64,000 nucleotides of DNA from Paragonimus skrjabini miyazakii (lineage: Eukaryota > Platyhelminthes > Trematoda > Plagiorchiida > Troglotrematidae). Below, one piece after another: positions 45,181 to 53,739 of the stretch (position 1 is its first letter; each line of letters opens with the position of its first letter). The notes below the pieces were generated by a model. The model saw nothing but the letters and a program-made list of their open reading frames with translations, did no database searches and was not told the DNA's origin. The translations under genes and the position numbers were made by a program. The stretch is taken from positions 30,368 to 94,367 of the forward strand of contig JTDE01002234.1 in the NCBI GenBank assembly GCA_014338405.1, given 5' to 3'.

Positions 45181-45693
45181 TCATTGTGGTCCACAACGGA
45201 CACGAAAAGCTTGTTCTTCTCCACAAGCGCACACAACCCAGACCTAAAATAATGAAGAAGCAGGAAAAAAACCTACTGTAACAACGTCGTCGTCTCCTTT
45301 AGTTTCCCACTTTTCACAAATTTCCTTACCGAGATCACCATCAGGCAGTGGGATATTTTCTCTTACAACCAAATCATCTCCCATTAACGAAAGAAAGCCA
45401 TCTTTTATGTCGATAAGCTGATATTCCTTGCGGGCGATCTTAGGTACCATCATAGTGGCTGTAGATGGGTTCTGTTCTTCATACTTTTTCCCAGTGAAAA
45501 TATCAACGCCAGTAATATGAACCTTGGCGGACCCGTGCTTCCCAGTTTTCGACGTGGACATGAATGTGATTTGACAGGGACGGCTCTTTAACATAACAAA
45601 GCCATTGCATCGCAAAGCGCTAGTTTGTTTGGGCTCCATCTGGCATGCGCCTGCGTCAACCGTATCGAAACAATCATCCTCAAAATGAGCCAT
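45181..45693 (-). CDS. eIF5A: Translation initiation factor 5A (eIF5A)
   Basis: eIF5A binds the ribosome E site and promotes peptide-bond formation at stalling sequences. It is activated by hypusination of one lysine. The ATG at 45693 starts MAHFEDD. Domain 1 carries ALRCNGFVMLKSRPC (26-40) and the hypusine loop STSKTGKHGSAK (46-57) with hypusine lysine Lys52. IFTGKKYE and PSTATMMVP follow, then the OB domain with YQLIDIKDGFLSLM, LPDGDLGKEI and EKWETKGDDDVVT. Reading straight on gives a stop after 149 codons with an unusual end. A 33-nt intron (45244-45276) lets the frame continue to the TGA at 45181-45183. That gives 159 residues with GEE in the usual place, the normal family length. The second residue after the hypusine-loop His is Ser where most eukaryotes have His. 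The presence of an intron and lack of a poly(A) tail argue against a processed copy. The start used here is the first ATG after a strong splice acceptor. Confidence 0.93.
45244..45276 (-). other. 33-nt intron in eIF5A
   Basis: On the minus strand the intron starts GTAGGT, continues with a pyrimidine tract TTTTTTCCTGCTTCTTC and ends ATTATTTTAG. Donor, tract and acceptor all fit GT-AG rules. The length is a multiple of three but includes an in-frame TAG as its last codon, so retention would give a truncated protein. Introns of about 30-40 nt are a known feature of flukes and schistosomes. Confidence 0.8.
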
Positions 45694-45705
45694 CAAGCCA
45701 AGTTA

Positions 45706-45735
45706 TCTAAAACAACACAAAAACGAACCAAAACA
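45706..45735 (-). promoter_or_regulatory. Splice acceptor 13 nt upstream of the eIF5A start
   Basis: The minus strand reads GGTTCGTTTTTGTGTTGTTT then TAG, ending at 45707, followed by ATAACTTGGCTTG and the ATG. A long T-rich tract, an AG and a very short leader fit either a 5'UTR intron or a spliced-leader trans-splice acceptor, both known in flatworms. The exon would begin at 45706. Confidence 0.65.
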
Positions 45736-46404
45736 TTAAAGATCAAAAGTAAACACGAGACGGAAAACGTGGTAAACAACGGGCGTGCAATACCTTACAG
45801 CGAACCGCCACCGCTTCCGATGGAGCAAATTTAATACATGCAAACAAAATCCGCATATCAGTTTGGCGTTGCCCGTAAGAAACTACTTGGCAAACATCTG
45901 CACTCGGAAAGTTTTAAATCTTTTTTTGAAAGTTTTGGTTAGTATTTCTGGGTGAAAAGTTATGGTAGCGCGCCTTTGTTTTTTAACGCACATAAGGTCC
46001 TCTCATAAAGATTCACGAAAATCGTTTGTCAAATGTTTAACAATTCGTACATGGGTTATATGTTTGAGACCAAAATTACCCCCAGTCCACTCGGGATATT
46101 CAGTCAGTTTACGGAAGAAGTACGTTGATACAGAAAACTATTGAGAAATATGGCACTGATAAGTAGTTCGGCAGATTTGATAAGTTAGACGAGATCCATT
46201 CGGGACAAGTCTGGACTTCGGCTGGATACTTATCAGAACTTCAGTGTCAATGCTCAACGGTCGCGTTGGTGAATTCCGGCGTGAACTGATCGAGAAATTT
46301 TCTTTGGACAGTCAATCGGCCGGATCATTTGGTGGATTCTATATGACACAGTTGGTTGAGTGGATAACTAGGTCTGGGATGTGAAACTTTTGAGCTTCCG
46401 GTGT
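45707..46404. other. Region 5' of eIF5A
   Basis: Presumably contains the eIF5A 5' intron or outron and promoter. No other gene recognised. A plus-strand frame at 45962-46144 has no family signature. Confidence 0.4.
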
Positions 46405-46485
46405 GGTTTCGTAGCTCAGCTGCTAGGGCACCTGCGGCGTTTAAGAATGGGGTTTGTGTCGTTGGTTCGAATCCAGCCGAAATCC
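46405..46485 (+). other. tRNA-like SINE head with A and B boxes
   Basis: TAGCTCAGCTGCTAGGGC (46412-46429) matches a pol III A box / D arm with a GCTC/GGGC stem. GGTTCGAATCC (46464-46474) is a textbook B box. The T stem GTTGG/CCAGC and the acceptor stem GGTTTCG/CGAAATC both pair (one G-T). The segment between the D and T arms is 31 nt and does not form a proper anticodon arm, so this is not a functional tRNA gene. It sits immediately before the repeat body that recurs at 10.1 kb, as in tRNA-derived SINEs. Confidence 0.7.
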
Positions 46486-46490
46486 AGACT

Positions 46491-47037
46491 TTTGTAGTGG
46501 ACAAGTGGGCATGCGCTGGACCCCCGTCCACTAACAATCTAATACTTCTTTCCTGAAGAACAATCGAAAAGTAGTCTCAACAGGCATCGAACTAGAGAAG
46601 GCAGTGAGGTTTGGAAATAAACAGTATATTTCCATCAGTGTTTGGAAATATTATAAGTGGTTGGCTCTAGCCTAGTCTGAGATCAACGGCAGCAACTAAG
46701 AGGAGAAAGATAAGAAGCGCGAGGTGGACCGCAGCCCATTTGGCGGCACTCAAAACCGCGCCAGGCGAAATGTGCGTGGAACCTTCGAGTGCGTTAAACA
46801 ACGCTCAAAAAGGCTCCGTTAAACGACCTCGAAGAACGAAATAATAGATGAGTCATTAAGAAAAGAGCAAACATTCTCTGTGTGCAATTGGTTGCACGAC
46901 TGAAGAAAGTGGCAGTGACTTCGTATCAGATCTTCTAAAGCATGCGAACACGGAATCATGCGTACAGAACAAACAAGCAGAAAAACACGATTACAGCCGG
47001 GATCCTTAGAGAAGGCACACAATCGCCGATCACTACA
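46491..47037 (+). repeat. SINE-like repeat body, copy 2
   Basis: About 545 bp is collinear with 10094-10618 (see shared landmarks there), preceded here by the tRNA-like head. The body is longer than typical SINEs, so it may combine a SINE with another repeat. Confidence 0.7.
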
Positions 47038-47244
47038 CTTTTCATATGTGGATTTCATCTAAATGGTGGCAATGCTTGTGTGCTAACACGGAACGCATGA
47101 CAAAAAGGAGACTTCAGTCCACCGTCGAATCTAATATCCGATGAAGGCGCACTCCTATTGAAATCATAATGCTTGTGTGATATGATAAAAAGATTAACCG
47201 GACCACTAACAGAATTTTCAGTGCGTTTGATCATTGATGAAGGA

Positions 47245-47636
47245 GTTTAGTGGGTATGTGCATTAAAATTAACGTTTCCTAGGTACACGTAACCAATATC
47301 TGAAGCGAAATAAGAATAAAAATTATCGCAGGAGACCGGACATATAATATAAGACGATTACAGTGGGTCTCAACTAGCGTTTAAACAACACCGATGCGCG
47401 AAAGCAGCTCGGGAGAAAATGGACCCGAACATCGAGCACGTGAGTAAGCCAAAAGTGTGCGTCGCCACTGTCGATTACAGGTTGACAAGCATGCAAACAA
47501 ACACACGCAATGACATGCAGCGAACAGATGGTAGCCAAAGATCCTTACAAACCTATGTACAGTGTGAATTACGATTCTGGGAGGAATTTTACACATCGTG
47601 CATCGGGCAGACCGGGGTTATCTCCAAGTTGCTACA
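47245..47636 (-). repeat. 3' LTR of the gypsy element
   Basis: Starts (minus strand) TGTAGCAACTTGGAGATAAC at 47636 after a purine-rich GGAGGGCTG, and ends near CTAAAC at 47245. 47259-47491 aligns base for base with 50569-50801. The TGTAG start matches the other LTR (TGTAGTGACCTAGAGATCCC at 52405). Terminal bases are uncertain by a few positions. Confidence 0.8.
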
Positions 47637-47696
47637 CAGCCCTCCAGAAGGGTGCTGCGAACACAATCCTTTGATCAACGAGAGAATCAACTGTGA

Positions 47697-48275
47697 TCAG
47701 CCACACTCGGCATGTCCTAGTTCTTGCTGCACCAGCTTGAGGTTGGTACTGCAATTTTCAGACACTGCAAGTGGCAGGGTACTAATGCCAGCACTTCCTA
47801 GCGAGCTTTTACTGGAGTGTTCTCTTATACGATGTCGAAACAAATAGTGAAGCAAAATGTTTGCACTTCGAGGTCCCGGGGTTAAACATAGTCGAAACGC
47901 TTCGATCGACTCATCAAGTAAATAAAAAAGGAATGCAGACGAGGTGGATTTATGCGTATACATGAACGGCAGACTCACCTGGCGAACGTAGATAATGTGG
48001 ACGTGCATCAAAACCCCTTTTTCGGTATTTCCAAAAAACAGCTTGCGATTTCTTGGGTTTTGTAAAATCGTTTGCAATTTTCCTTTTTTATAGAGCTGAA
48101 GCCGAATAAGACCTAATGAGGGCCAATCCTCTGTGAGACATTTAGGTGTTGGTGTCGTCGGCGAAATTGCGACGTCCATTGATGATGATGCGTTTGGACG
48201 AGGTTGCTCAGCGGCTGTTTCGCACGGACATTTCCAGATGCTGTCGATAGCGGGAGGTCCGCGAAGTTCAATCAC
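47697..48275 (-). CDS. Unassigned 192-codon ORF inside the gypsy element, with a strong splice donor
   Basis: It starts at MIELRGPPAIDSIWKC and contains a Lys/Arg-rich stretch (LYKKGKLQTILQNPRNRKLF) ending HVHIIYVRQ. Exactly there, at 47982/47981, the sequence reads CGCCAG then GTGAGT, a perfect donor. Beyond it the frame continues but looks like non-coding sequence. It lies between the RNase H remnant and the 3' LTR, where the integrase should be, yet shows no Zn-finger or DDE motif. I do not recognise the family. It may be a captured host exon, an unrelated insertion, or a chance ORF. Confidence 0.35.
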   Translation of the reverse strand: MIELRGPPAIDSIWKCPCETAAEQPRPNASSSMDVAISPTTPTPKCLTEDWPSLGLIRLQLYKKGKLQTILQNPRNRKLFFGNTEKGVLMHVHIIYVRQVSLPFMYTHKSTSSAFLFYLLDESIEAFRLCLTPGPRSANILLHYLFRHRIREHSSKSSLGSAGISTLPLAVSENCSTNLKLVQQELGHAECG

Positions 48276-48329
48276 GAATACTGGTTAGGAGCGCGGTGAT
48301 CATTCTCCGTACGTTGTGTCGACCATAGT

Positions 48330-48480
48330 TCACAGGTTAACGATATCGTGATCAACAAGTGCAGATACACGTGACAGAACGTCGGCTACAATACTGTCAC
48401 CGCCAGAGACCTGTTGTACGTCAGTCAAGAATTGCGAGATGAAATCCGAGTGGCGCACTTCGCCGGATGAGTGATACTCG
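48330..48480 (-). pseudogene. RNase H C-terminal remnant of gypsy pol
   Basis: One minus-strand frame reads YHSSGEVRHSDFISQFLTDV then QQVSGGDSIVADVLSRV, matching the end of gypsy RNase H (RHLDYISQFT-DIRHVxGxxNxVADxLSR), including the ADxLSR signature with its catalytic Asp. The rest of RNase H is missing. Confidence 0.8.
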
Positions 48481-48533
48481 GAAGGATTACGAAAGACATA
48501 CACAAACAATTAGTGATGGGTGATAGTCGCAAA

Positions 48534-49305
48534 CTAGTGACCTTCGATGGCGCATCCAAAGTGACGAACGGCCGAGTGGATACCTAATAACTGACCACCG
48601 AACGTGCTGTGCTTATCCGCGTTGACGGTGACGTTATAGGCTGCAAACCGTTCGAAGAGTATTCGCAGTTGATTCTTGGGCTCTTTGGAGGAGGAGCTTG
48701 CCAACAAAGGTCTTCGATGTGGTGTGGACAAAATCCCAGCCTCTTGGAACATCGTCGATAAACCGTTGTAACGTTTGGGCGACATGTGCAAATATTCTAA
48801 CAAGCCGAATGTTGTAACCACTACTGTCGTGGCGATGTCGTCGGCGGCGACTGGGATTTGATAGTAGACGCGAGCCATATCAAGCTCTGAGAACACACTG
48901 GTGTCTGTCAGGCTAGCTGTGATATCCTGAATACGCGGGATGGGGTACGTATGTGGTACCGTGACGTTGTTGAGCGCGCGATAATCTCCACATGAACGTC
49001 AGCCTCCTGACTTTTTCGGCACCATATGGAGGGCGAAACCCAGGGGCTATCCGAAGGGCGAATAATTCCAAGCTCGAACATGTGTTCGAACTCGGCGAGC
49101 GTTGTGTTTGGTTTATCCAGTGTTAAACGAGGGCTTTAGCGAACATCGGCGGGACAGCGATGACCGTATGGTGCTGCATTGCACCCGTTACTGGCGGCAG
49201 CAAAGCTGGCTCTTTAAAGACGGTGGGAAATTGTTTAACAAGAGAATCATAAGTATTTGTGGTGACTAGGCGGTACATGGGGCTGATTGGAACCGCGCAG
49301 ATCAA
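48534..49305 (-). pseudogene. Gypsy reverse transcriptase remnant
   Basis: 49305-49123 (LVTTNTYDSLVKQFPTVFKE, TGAMQHHTVIAVPPMFAKAL) is the segment before the RT, where gypsy proteins have VxHxIxTxGPPVxARxRxL. 48896-48534 reads FSELDMARVYYQIPVAADDI then ATTVVVTTFGLLEYLHM, the FSKIDLxxAYHQIPV and TPFGLFEFLRMPFG boxes. A diverged NAAQTFQ region follows, then ILFERFAAYNVTVNADKHST. The YIDDLLVAS catalytic box is lost (only LLASSSSKE remains), so polymerase activity is impossible. Confidence 0.85.
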
Positions 49306-49499
49306 AGTCTCGTCTTATTGTCAACTAGCGGACGGTGCCAAGCGTCGGCTAGTAGGTCGAAATGTTCCAGAAAAATGATGCAAATGATTGGCATTTGGTC
49401 GTCTACAACAGTGAGAAGCCATTGCGCAGTGCGGCGGAGACCTAAAATCAACGTACGTAAACGTTGGCCGTAGTCGTTAATAGGCGTACCGTTCGCTGC

Positions 49500-49650
49500 T
49501 CATAGAGTCTAGTGCACCTGCGTAAATCGTCCGCGAGAATCCGGTGGAAAAACGCTGATCTCTGCACCACTTTCGATGAGGTAGTGAACTTCCGATTCGC
49601 CGTTTTGAATGAAGAGCAGGCGACTTCGGGGGGCCGCACCGTCGGTCGCT
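49500..49650 (-). pseudogene. Gypsy aspartic protease remnant
   Basis: The minus-strand frame reads RSRLLFIQNGESEVHYLIES-GAEISVFPPDSRGRF and then a stop. This is the protease N-terminal lobe (xLxxVDTGAxxSVxPxS in flatworm gypsy elements). The catalytic Asp of DTGA is Glu (ESGA), which should abolish activity. Upstream PCSFSKKDQENWP resembles the gag-protease junction (PCS..) of this clade. Confidence 0.75.
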
Positions 49651-50151
49651 GCGACGCGTTGGGCGGCCAGTTTTCCTGATCCTTCTTGGAGAAGGAACAG
49701 GGGCTGCGATAGAAGCTAGCATGACCACAAAACTGCCGGGTTTGACACTTTTCGTGGACACTACTCTCCTCCTATAGGCTCCTTTGTTAGATTTACGTGA
49801 GATTGAATGCTGGTGCGACCTTCAATTGCTAAGTGGCTGGATCTGACGTGTGAACTGCTTCGCACGGTCGGTCAAGAGTGCTAGTGACCCCGACAGTGGC
49901 ATGGAAACCTGGGACACTCGCCTCTCTTATGTCTCCCAAATGCGGTCGGGGGTGTCGGTTCGCTGCGACATAGCCACCCAGGGGTTGGCACTAAGGATAT
50001 TTTGTATGTCCATAGACAGTAGCTGGATCCATGTTTCCCACAAGGGAGACTCCTCAAGCCGAGTTGAACCAGCTAGACGCCGCATATGGCGTAGAAACTG
50101 TGAAGGTTTCCGATTTCCTTGCTCGATAGCGCTCGGCAGCTGCGCGATGCG

Positions 50152-50439
50152 TTAAAGATCAGCAAGGCTGATGCGCTTGATGATGGGCTCTTCAAGCTGG
50201 CCGTATGGCTTTACTAAGCCTGGCAGCTCCAAAGTGTCGCCCATCCGGTCTATGATGTGAGGTGAGATAGTATCGACTACGTGGCTGATCTTCGTTAGTT
50301 CCGTGGTAACATTTCGCAAAGCATAATTAGCATCAAATTGTGCGAACGAACACTGAGGGTACTTCTCCTTAGAAGGCGCGATCGTAACGGAAAGTGCGCT
50401 GACAGAAACGTCTATCAAACTAAAAACCTGTTCCCACAC
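50152..50439 (-). pseudogene. Gypsy gag N-terminal region
   Basis: An open frame of 95 codons: MWEQVFSLIDVSVSALSV, then YPQCSFAQFDANYALRNVTT, ELTKISHVVDTISPHIIDRM, ELPGLVKPYGQLEEPIIKRI. Flatworm gypsy gags have WFxQxEAQFxxRxIxxxxTKFxHVVxxLxPExxxxVxDLxxxPxxxxPYxxLKxxLI, and the order and spacing agree. Other frames down to about 49760 carry the remaining gag. The start lies about 115 bp after the LTR, as expected for a leader. Confidence 0.75.
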
Positions 50440-50820
50440 GACTTTGACGGAAACATATATTAAAATTAGATAAATAGATGAAAATATACCATTAACTTAC
50501 GTTAGAAAATACAAATATACCTGCAGATTATTACAAAGTATTCGGGCTCATCAGTTTTAGTACGTACGTGCATTGAAATGAACGTTTCCTAGGTACACGC
50601 AACCAATATCTGACGCGAAATAAGAATACAAATTATCGCAGGACACCGGACATATAATATACGACGATTACAGTGGGTCTCAACCGGCGTTTAAACAACA
50701 CTGATGCGCGAAAGCAGCTCGGGAGAAAATGGACCCGAACATCGAGCACGTGAGTAAGCCAGAAGTGTGCGTCGCCACTGTCGATTACAGGTTGACAAGC
50801 ATGCGACCAAACTGCGGTTA

Positions 50821-52332
50821 TTCGTTTCGAAGGATCCGGCTTGAATATCGTTCAAAAGGGAAAGCGGTCATCTTGACGCGAATCCTCGTTTTTTAAATTT
50901 GTTCAGAAATTTTAAAATCGGAATTTCAGACAAAATACCTACGGTACATCAATTGCTAATAGACAGCGATAATGGAAAAATTTGATTACATCGATTCAGC
51001 GTCAAAAGTACCGGTTATGTGTTTTGAAAAATTCTCCGCCATTTTTGCGAAAACAGCCCTTATTGGCGTGGCCCAACTTTTCATGTCTTATAAATGCGAC
51101 CATTGCAATTCCCGATGTGAAATACATCATTTTATTGCTTGAGATGGTTAGAATGCTAATTATCTATCGCAGTGCAGAAAAATATTCCAGTCAATGATAA
51201 TCACCGGAAGCAAAGATGGTTATTACCATGCACCCCAACCGTTCCAAATACAGGTTTATCATCACTTGTCGCATTAAAAGTCGTTTTACAAATTGTTCAT
51301 GGTAAATGTGATTCGGAAGGAGCAGCTACTAGTTTGAACGCATACTGCATTCTTAGACGTTGTCCATAGCACAAATGAATGAGGATGGAGCAGCTACTGG
51401 TGTGAACGCATACTGCATTCTCAGACTTTGTCCATAGCACAAATGAATGAGGATGGAGCAGCTACTAGTGTGAATGCATACTTCGACGCTGATCATCGTT
51501 TAAGTCAACTGGACTGCACTGCGATAGATTATTAGCATTCTAACCATCTCAGTGTGAATGGATGAGAGATATACCTCCCAGTGATCGGAAGGCAGCTTGA
51601 GTTTATCTGTTTCCGTATACTATTTCGTATGAACAACAAATGACCTCAATCTAGCTAGAAACAATGCAGTAGGATGAATAGAATTCACTTTTGAAGATTC
51701 TCAATAATAGAATGATACATAATACCCTCTTCTTGCGCCGTTCCATGTACACCGAGATGGAAACAACCATATGATAGCGTCATTTCCAACCATTTTTACG
51801 AGCGACGTTTCATCGACCAGTATTTACCGGAAATCTCGTAAACAAGAAGAAATAGTATAAATACCGTATAGACAAGGAAGCTGGAAATGTTGTCATACAC
51901 AGCTCACTATCAGTTGTGTTAGTGTTCTTGGTGAAATGGATTGCCGACACTGGACGTTCGCATATTGCCATCTCCACCGCATCTTCAAAACGCCACAAAA
52001 TGAAGCACTCTCAGACTATAGAATGACGTATTTCACATCGGGAATAGTAATGGTCGCATTTATAAGACATGAAAAGGTGGGCCACGCCAATAAGGGCTGT
52101 TTTCGCAAAAATGGCGGAGAATTTTTCAAAACACATAACCGGTACTTTTGACGCTGAATCGATGTAATCAAATTTTTCCATTATCGCTGTCTATTAGCAA
52201 TTGATGTACCGTAGGTATTTTGTCTGAAATTCCGATTTTAAAATTTCTGAACAAATTTAAAAAACGAGGATTCGCGTCAAGATGACCGCTTTCCCTTTTG
52301 AACGATATTCAAGTTGGATCCCTCGAAACGAA
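50821..52332. mobile_element. Non-autonomous DNA transposon with ~310-bp TIRs
   Basis: The left arm 50821-51135 is the near-perfect reverse complement of 52018-52332. It starts TTCGTTTCGAAGGATCC (left) and ends GGATCCCTCGAAACGAA (right). TA flanks both ends (50819-50820, 52333-52334), compatible with a TA duplication. The interior (51140-52015) has no transposase-like frame. It contains a 68-bp tandem repeat (51319-51480) and a second inverted pair, 51141-51177 against 51515-51551. The high arm identity suggests recent activity or conversion. Superfamily not determined; TA target and 1.5 kb would fit a mariner-like or similar non-autonomous element. Confidence 0.85.
51319..51480. repeat. 68-bp tandem repeat (about 2.4 units)
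   Basis: Units start at 51319, 51387 and 51455, each with GGAGCAGCTACTNGTNTGAA and ending TAGCACAAATGAATGAGGAT. It lies inside the TIR transposon. Confidence 0.9.
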
Positions 52333-52405
52333 TAATTGCCGGATTTCGGGTGGAATTCTATGCATCGTACATCTAGCTGACCAGGGGGATCTCTAGGTCA
52401 CTACA

Positions 52406-53739
52406 GGGGTTAGAGTAAAAAAAGAAATGGCATAATATGGGTCTGTGGTGAATATTTACTTGATTCACCGTTTATCCTCACCCCGACACAATAGAATATT
52501 CAACGGGGGGCCCATCCAAACGTCGCGTTAAAGATACTGCATCAGGATTGGACAACCAGTCTCAATGTTATGCCTTCAGTTATTCGCCTATTTCTTTGTT
52601 CTTTATTGCGCCAATTACCTGTCGGTTTGTGACTTTGTGTGTGCCAATACGACCAGCCAATAATAGTTCGTGAAGGCCTTGATACTGTTGTACAGCCATA
52701 AATTTGGCTTCTTGTCTAGTGAATATTCACTGATTACTGCAACCAGTACGAAGCCTTCTTCTCAGTACTTGCGTGAGAGGTTTCAATCCGACTACGATTT
52801 CTAGGACTATTTGAAACCACTAATTCCGAGCATTACAAGATCTTAGTTACCTCAACGAAAAAAAGTAAATTTGTACTGCAGACTAGGAACCAATAGATAG
52901 TAGATAATTCCAACATAAGTTTAGCCCATGTTCGAGCACATCTGCGTTAGCAAACTCTGCGATCTTTCCGGGCAATTATACCGGGAACTGGCTATGTGGT
53001 TGGTTAAAAGTTAGAACAAACGGTCAGTTTCCATCTCCTTTTCTTGATTTTTGATCCGTAGTCCCCCTAAATTTCAATGCTGTTACATCAGGATGAAACG
53101 GGCTAGGGGACCTGCGCCTTTGTTCGTTCTAGTGAGAATTGGTTGACCTTGGCAACCTAAACCATTTAAACTCAATATCAAGCGCGTGTTGAGTTTTTCT
53201 GTATCTCCGATGGTCGTGGTGTTCGCCCTGAGATGTGGTGACCAAACTTTGCTGCTGTGTTTTAAGTACGATGGATTTATTTTCCAGTGTTATGAAACAC
53301 ACGCCGCTGAATATTGATCAGCGATTGCGAATTTCAGCTAACAAGGTGCCGGTAGTAGTTCAGTAGCACTCAGGGTACACTAGGCAGATGGAATGAATGA
53401 CCTAACAATTTCAGAACCCAAAACTCTGACTCGCTGTTTTGTTGGTATTTTAGTTGTCTGTCCGTGTACGCCTCTGAAATACCCAGGCGTCGGCTGGAGA
53501 ATATTAAATAAGATGTGACTTCTACACGATGTTTATCGGCAGACTCTGTGTCAGCGTACATTCGCCGATGCTCAAGCTATCCCTTCGAACGACTCCCGAG
53601 TTTGAAGTTCTCCCAACAAATGTCATTGTGTCTACATACAGGTAATATGGATTGGGTTCAGTGGGTTATAAACAAAAGTTAGAAGGTAGAGCCTTCGGGA
53701 ATTCCGTAAATCGATGCGTGGAATCTCAAGGTCCTCAGC
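52406..53739. other. Unassigned DNA
   Basis: Flank of the gypsy element and 3' side of the CR1-like LINE. It may include the latter's 3'UTR, but no second copy is available for comparison. Confidence 0.35.

Larger units (their letters stand above)
47245..52405 (-). mobile_element. Ty3/gypsy LTR retrotransposon (CsRn1-like), degraded, with nested transposon
   Basis: Direct repeats at 47245-47636 and 50554-52405 (the latter split by a 1.5-kb insertion) have the position and orientation of LTRs. Reading the minus strand from the upper end: 5' LTR, primer-binding-like TGATGAGCCCGAATAC at 50552-50537 (resembling a tRNA-Trp type site), gag, protease, RT, end of RNase H, an unassigned ORF, then the 3' LTR. 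About 233 bp of the LTRs align without gaps at roughly 95%. Integrase is not found. No target duplication was seen. The internal region is shortened and full of stops. Confidence 0.85.
50554..52405 (-). repeat. 5' LTR of the gypsy element, split by a TIR transposon
   Basis: LTR parts are 50554-50820 and 52333-52405. The outer part (minus strand) starts TGTAGTGACCTAGAGATCCC at 52405 and continues to TCCACCCGAAATCCGGCAA. The inner part corresponds to 47245-47491. Relative to the 3' LTR, about 75 bp near the insertion point is missing. Confidence 0.75.

Noticed and set aside
45181..45693. eIF5A as a processed retropseudogene
   Set aside because: It has an intact frame, a convincing short intron, a strong upstream acceptor, no poly(A) tail and no target duplication.
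45625..45834. Plus-strand ORF opposite eIF5A
   Set aside because: It overlaps the eIF5A 5' end on the other strand and has no conserved motif, so it is a shadow frame.
46405..46485. Functional tRNA gene
   Set aside because: The A box, B box, acceptor and T stems pair, but no anticodon arm of normal size can be formed and a repeat body follows directly.
50537..50560. CTGATGAGCCCGAATAC read as a hammerhead core
   Set aside because: No GAAA follows. The position directly inside the 5' LTR and similarity to a tRNA-Trp type primer-binding site explain it better.
47245..52405. The 233-bp direct repeats as a segmental duplication unrelated to the gypsy element
   Set aside because: They bracket gag, protease and RT in the right order, start with TGTAG, and one is followed by a primer-binding-like site.
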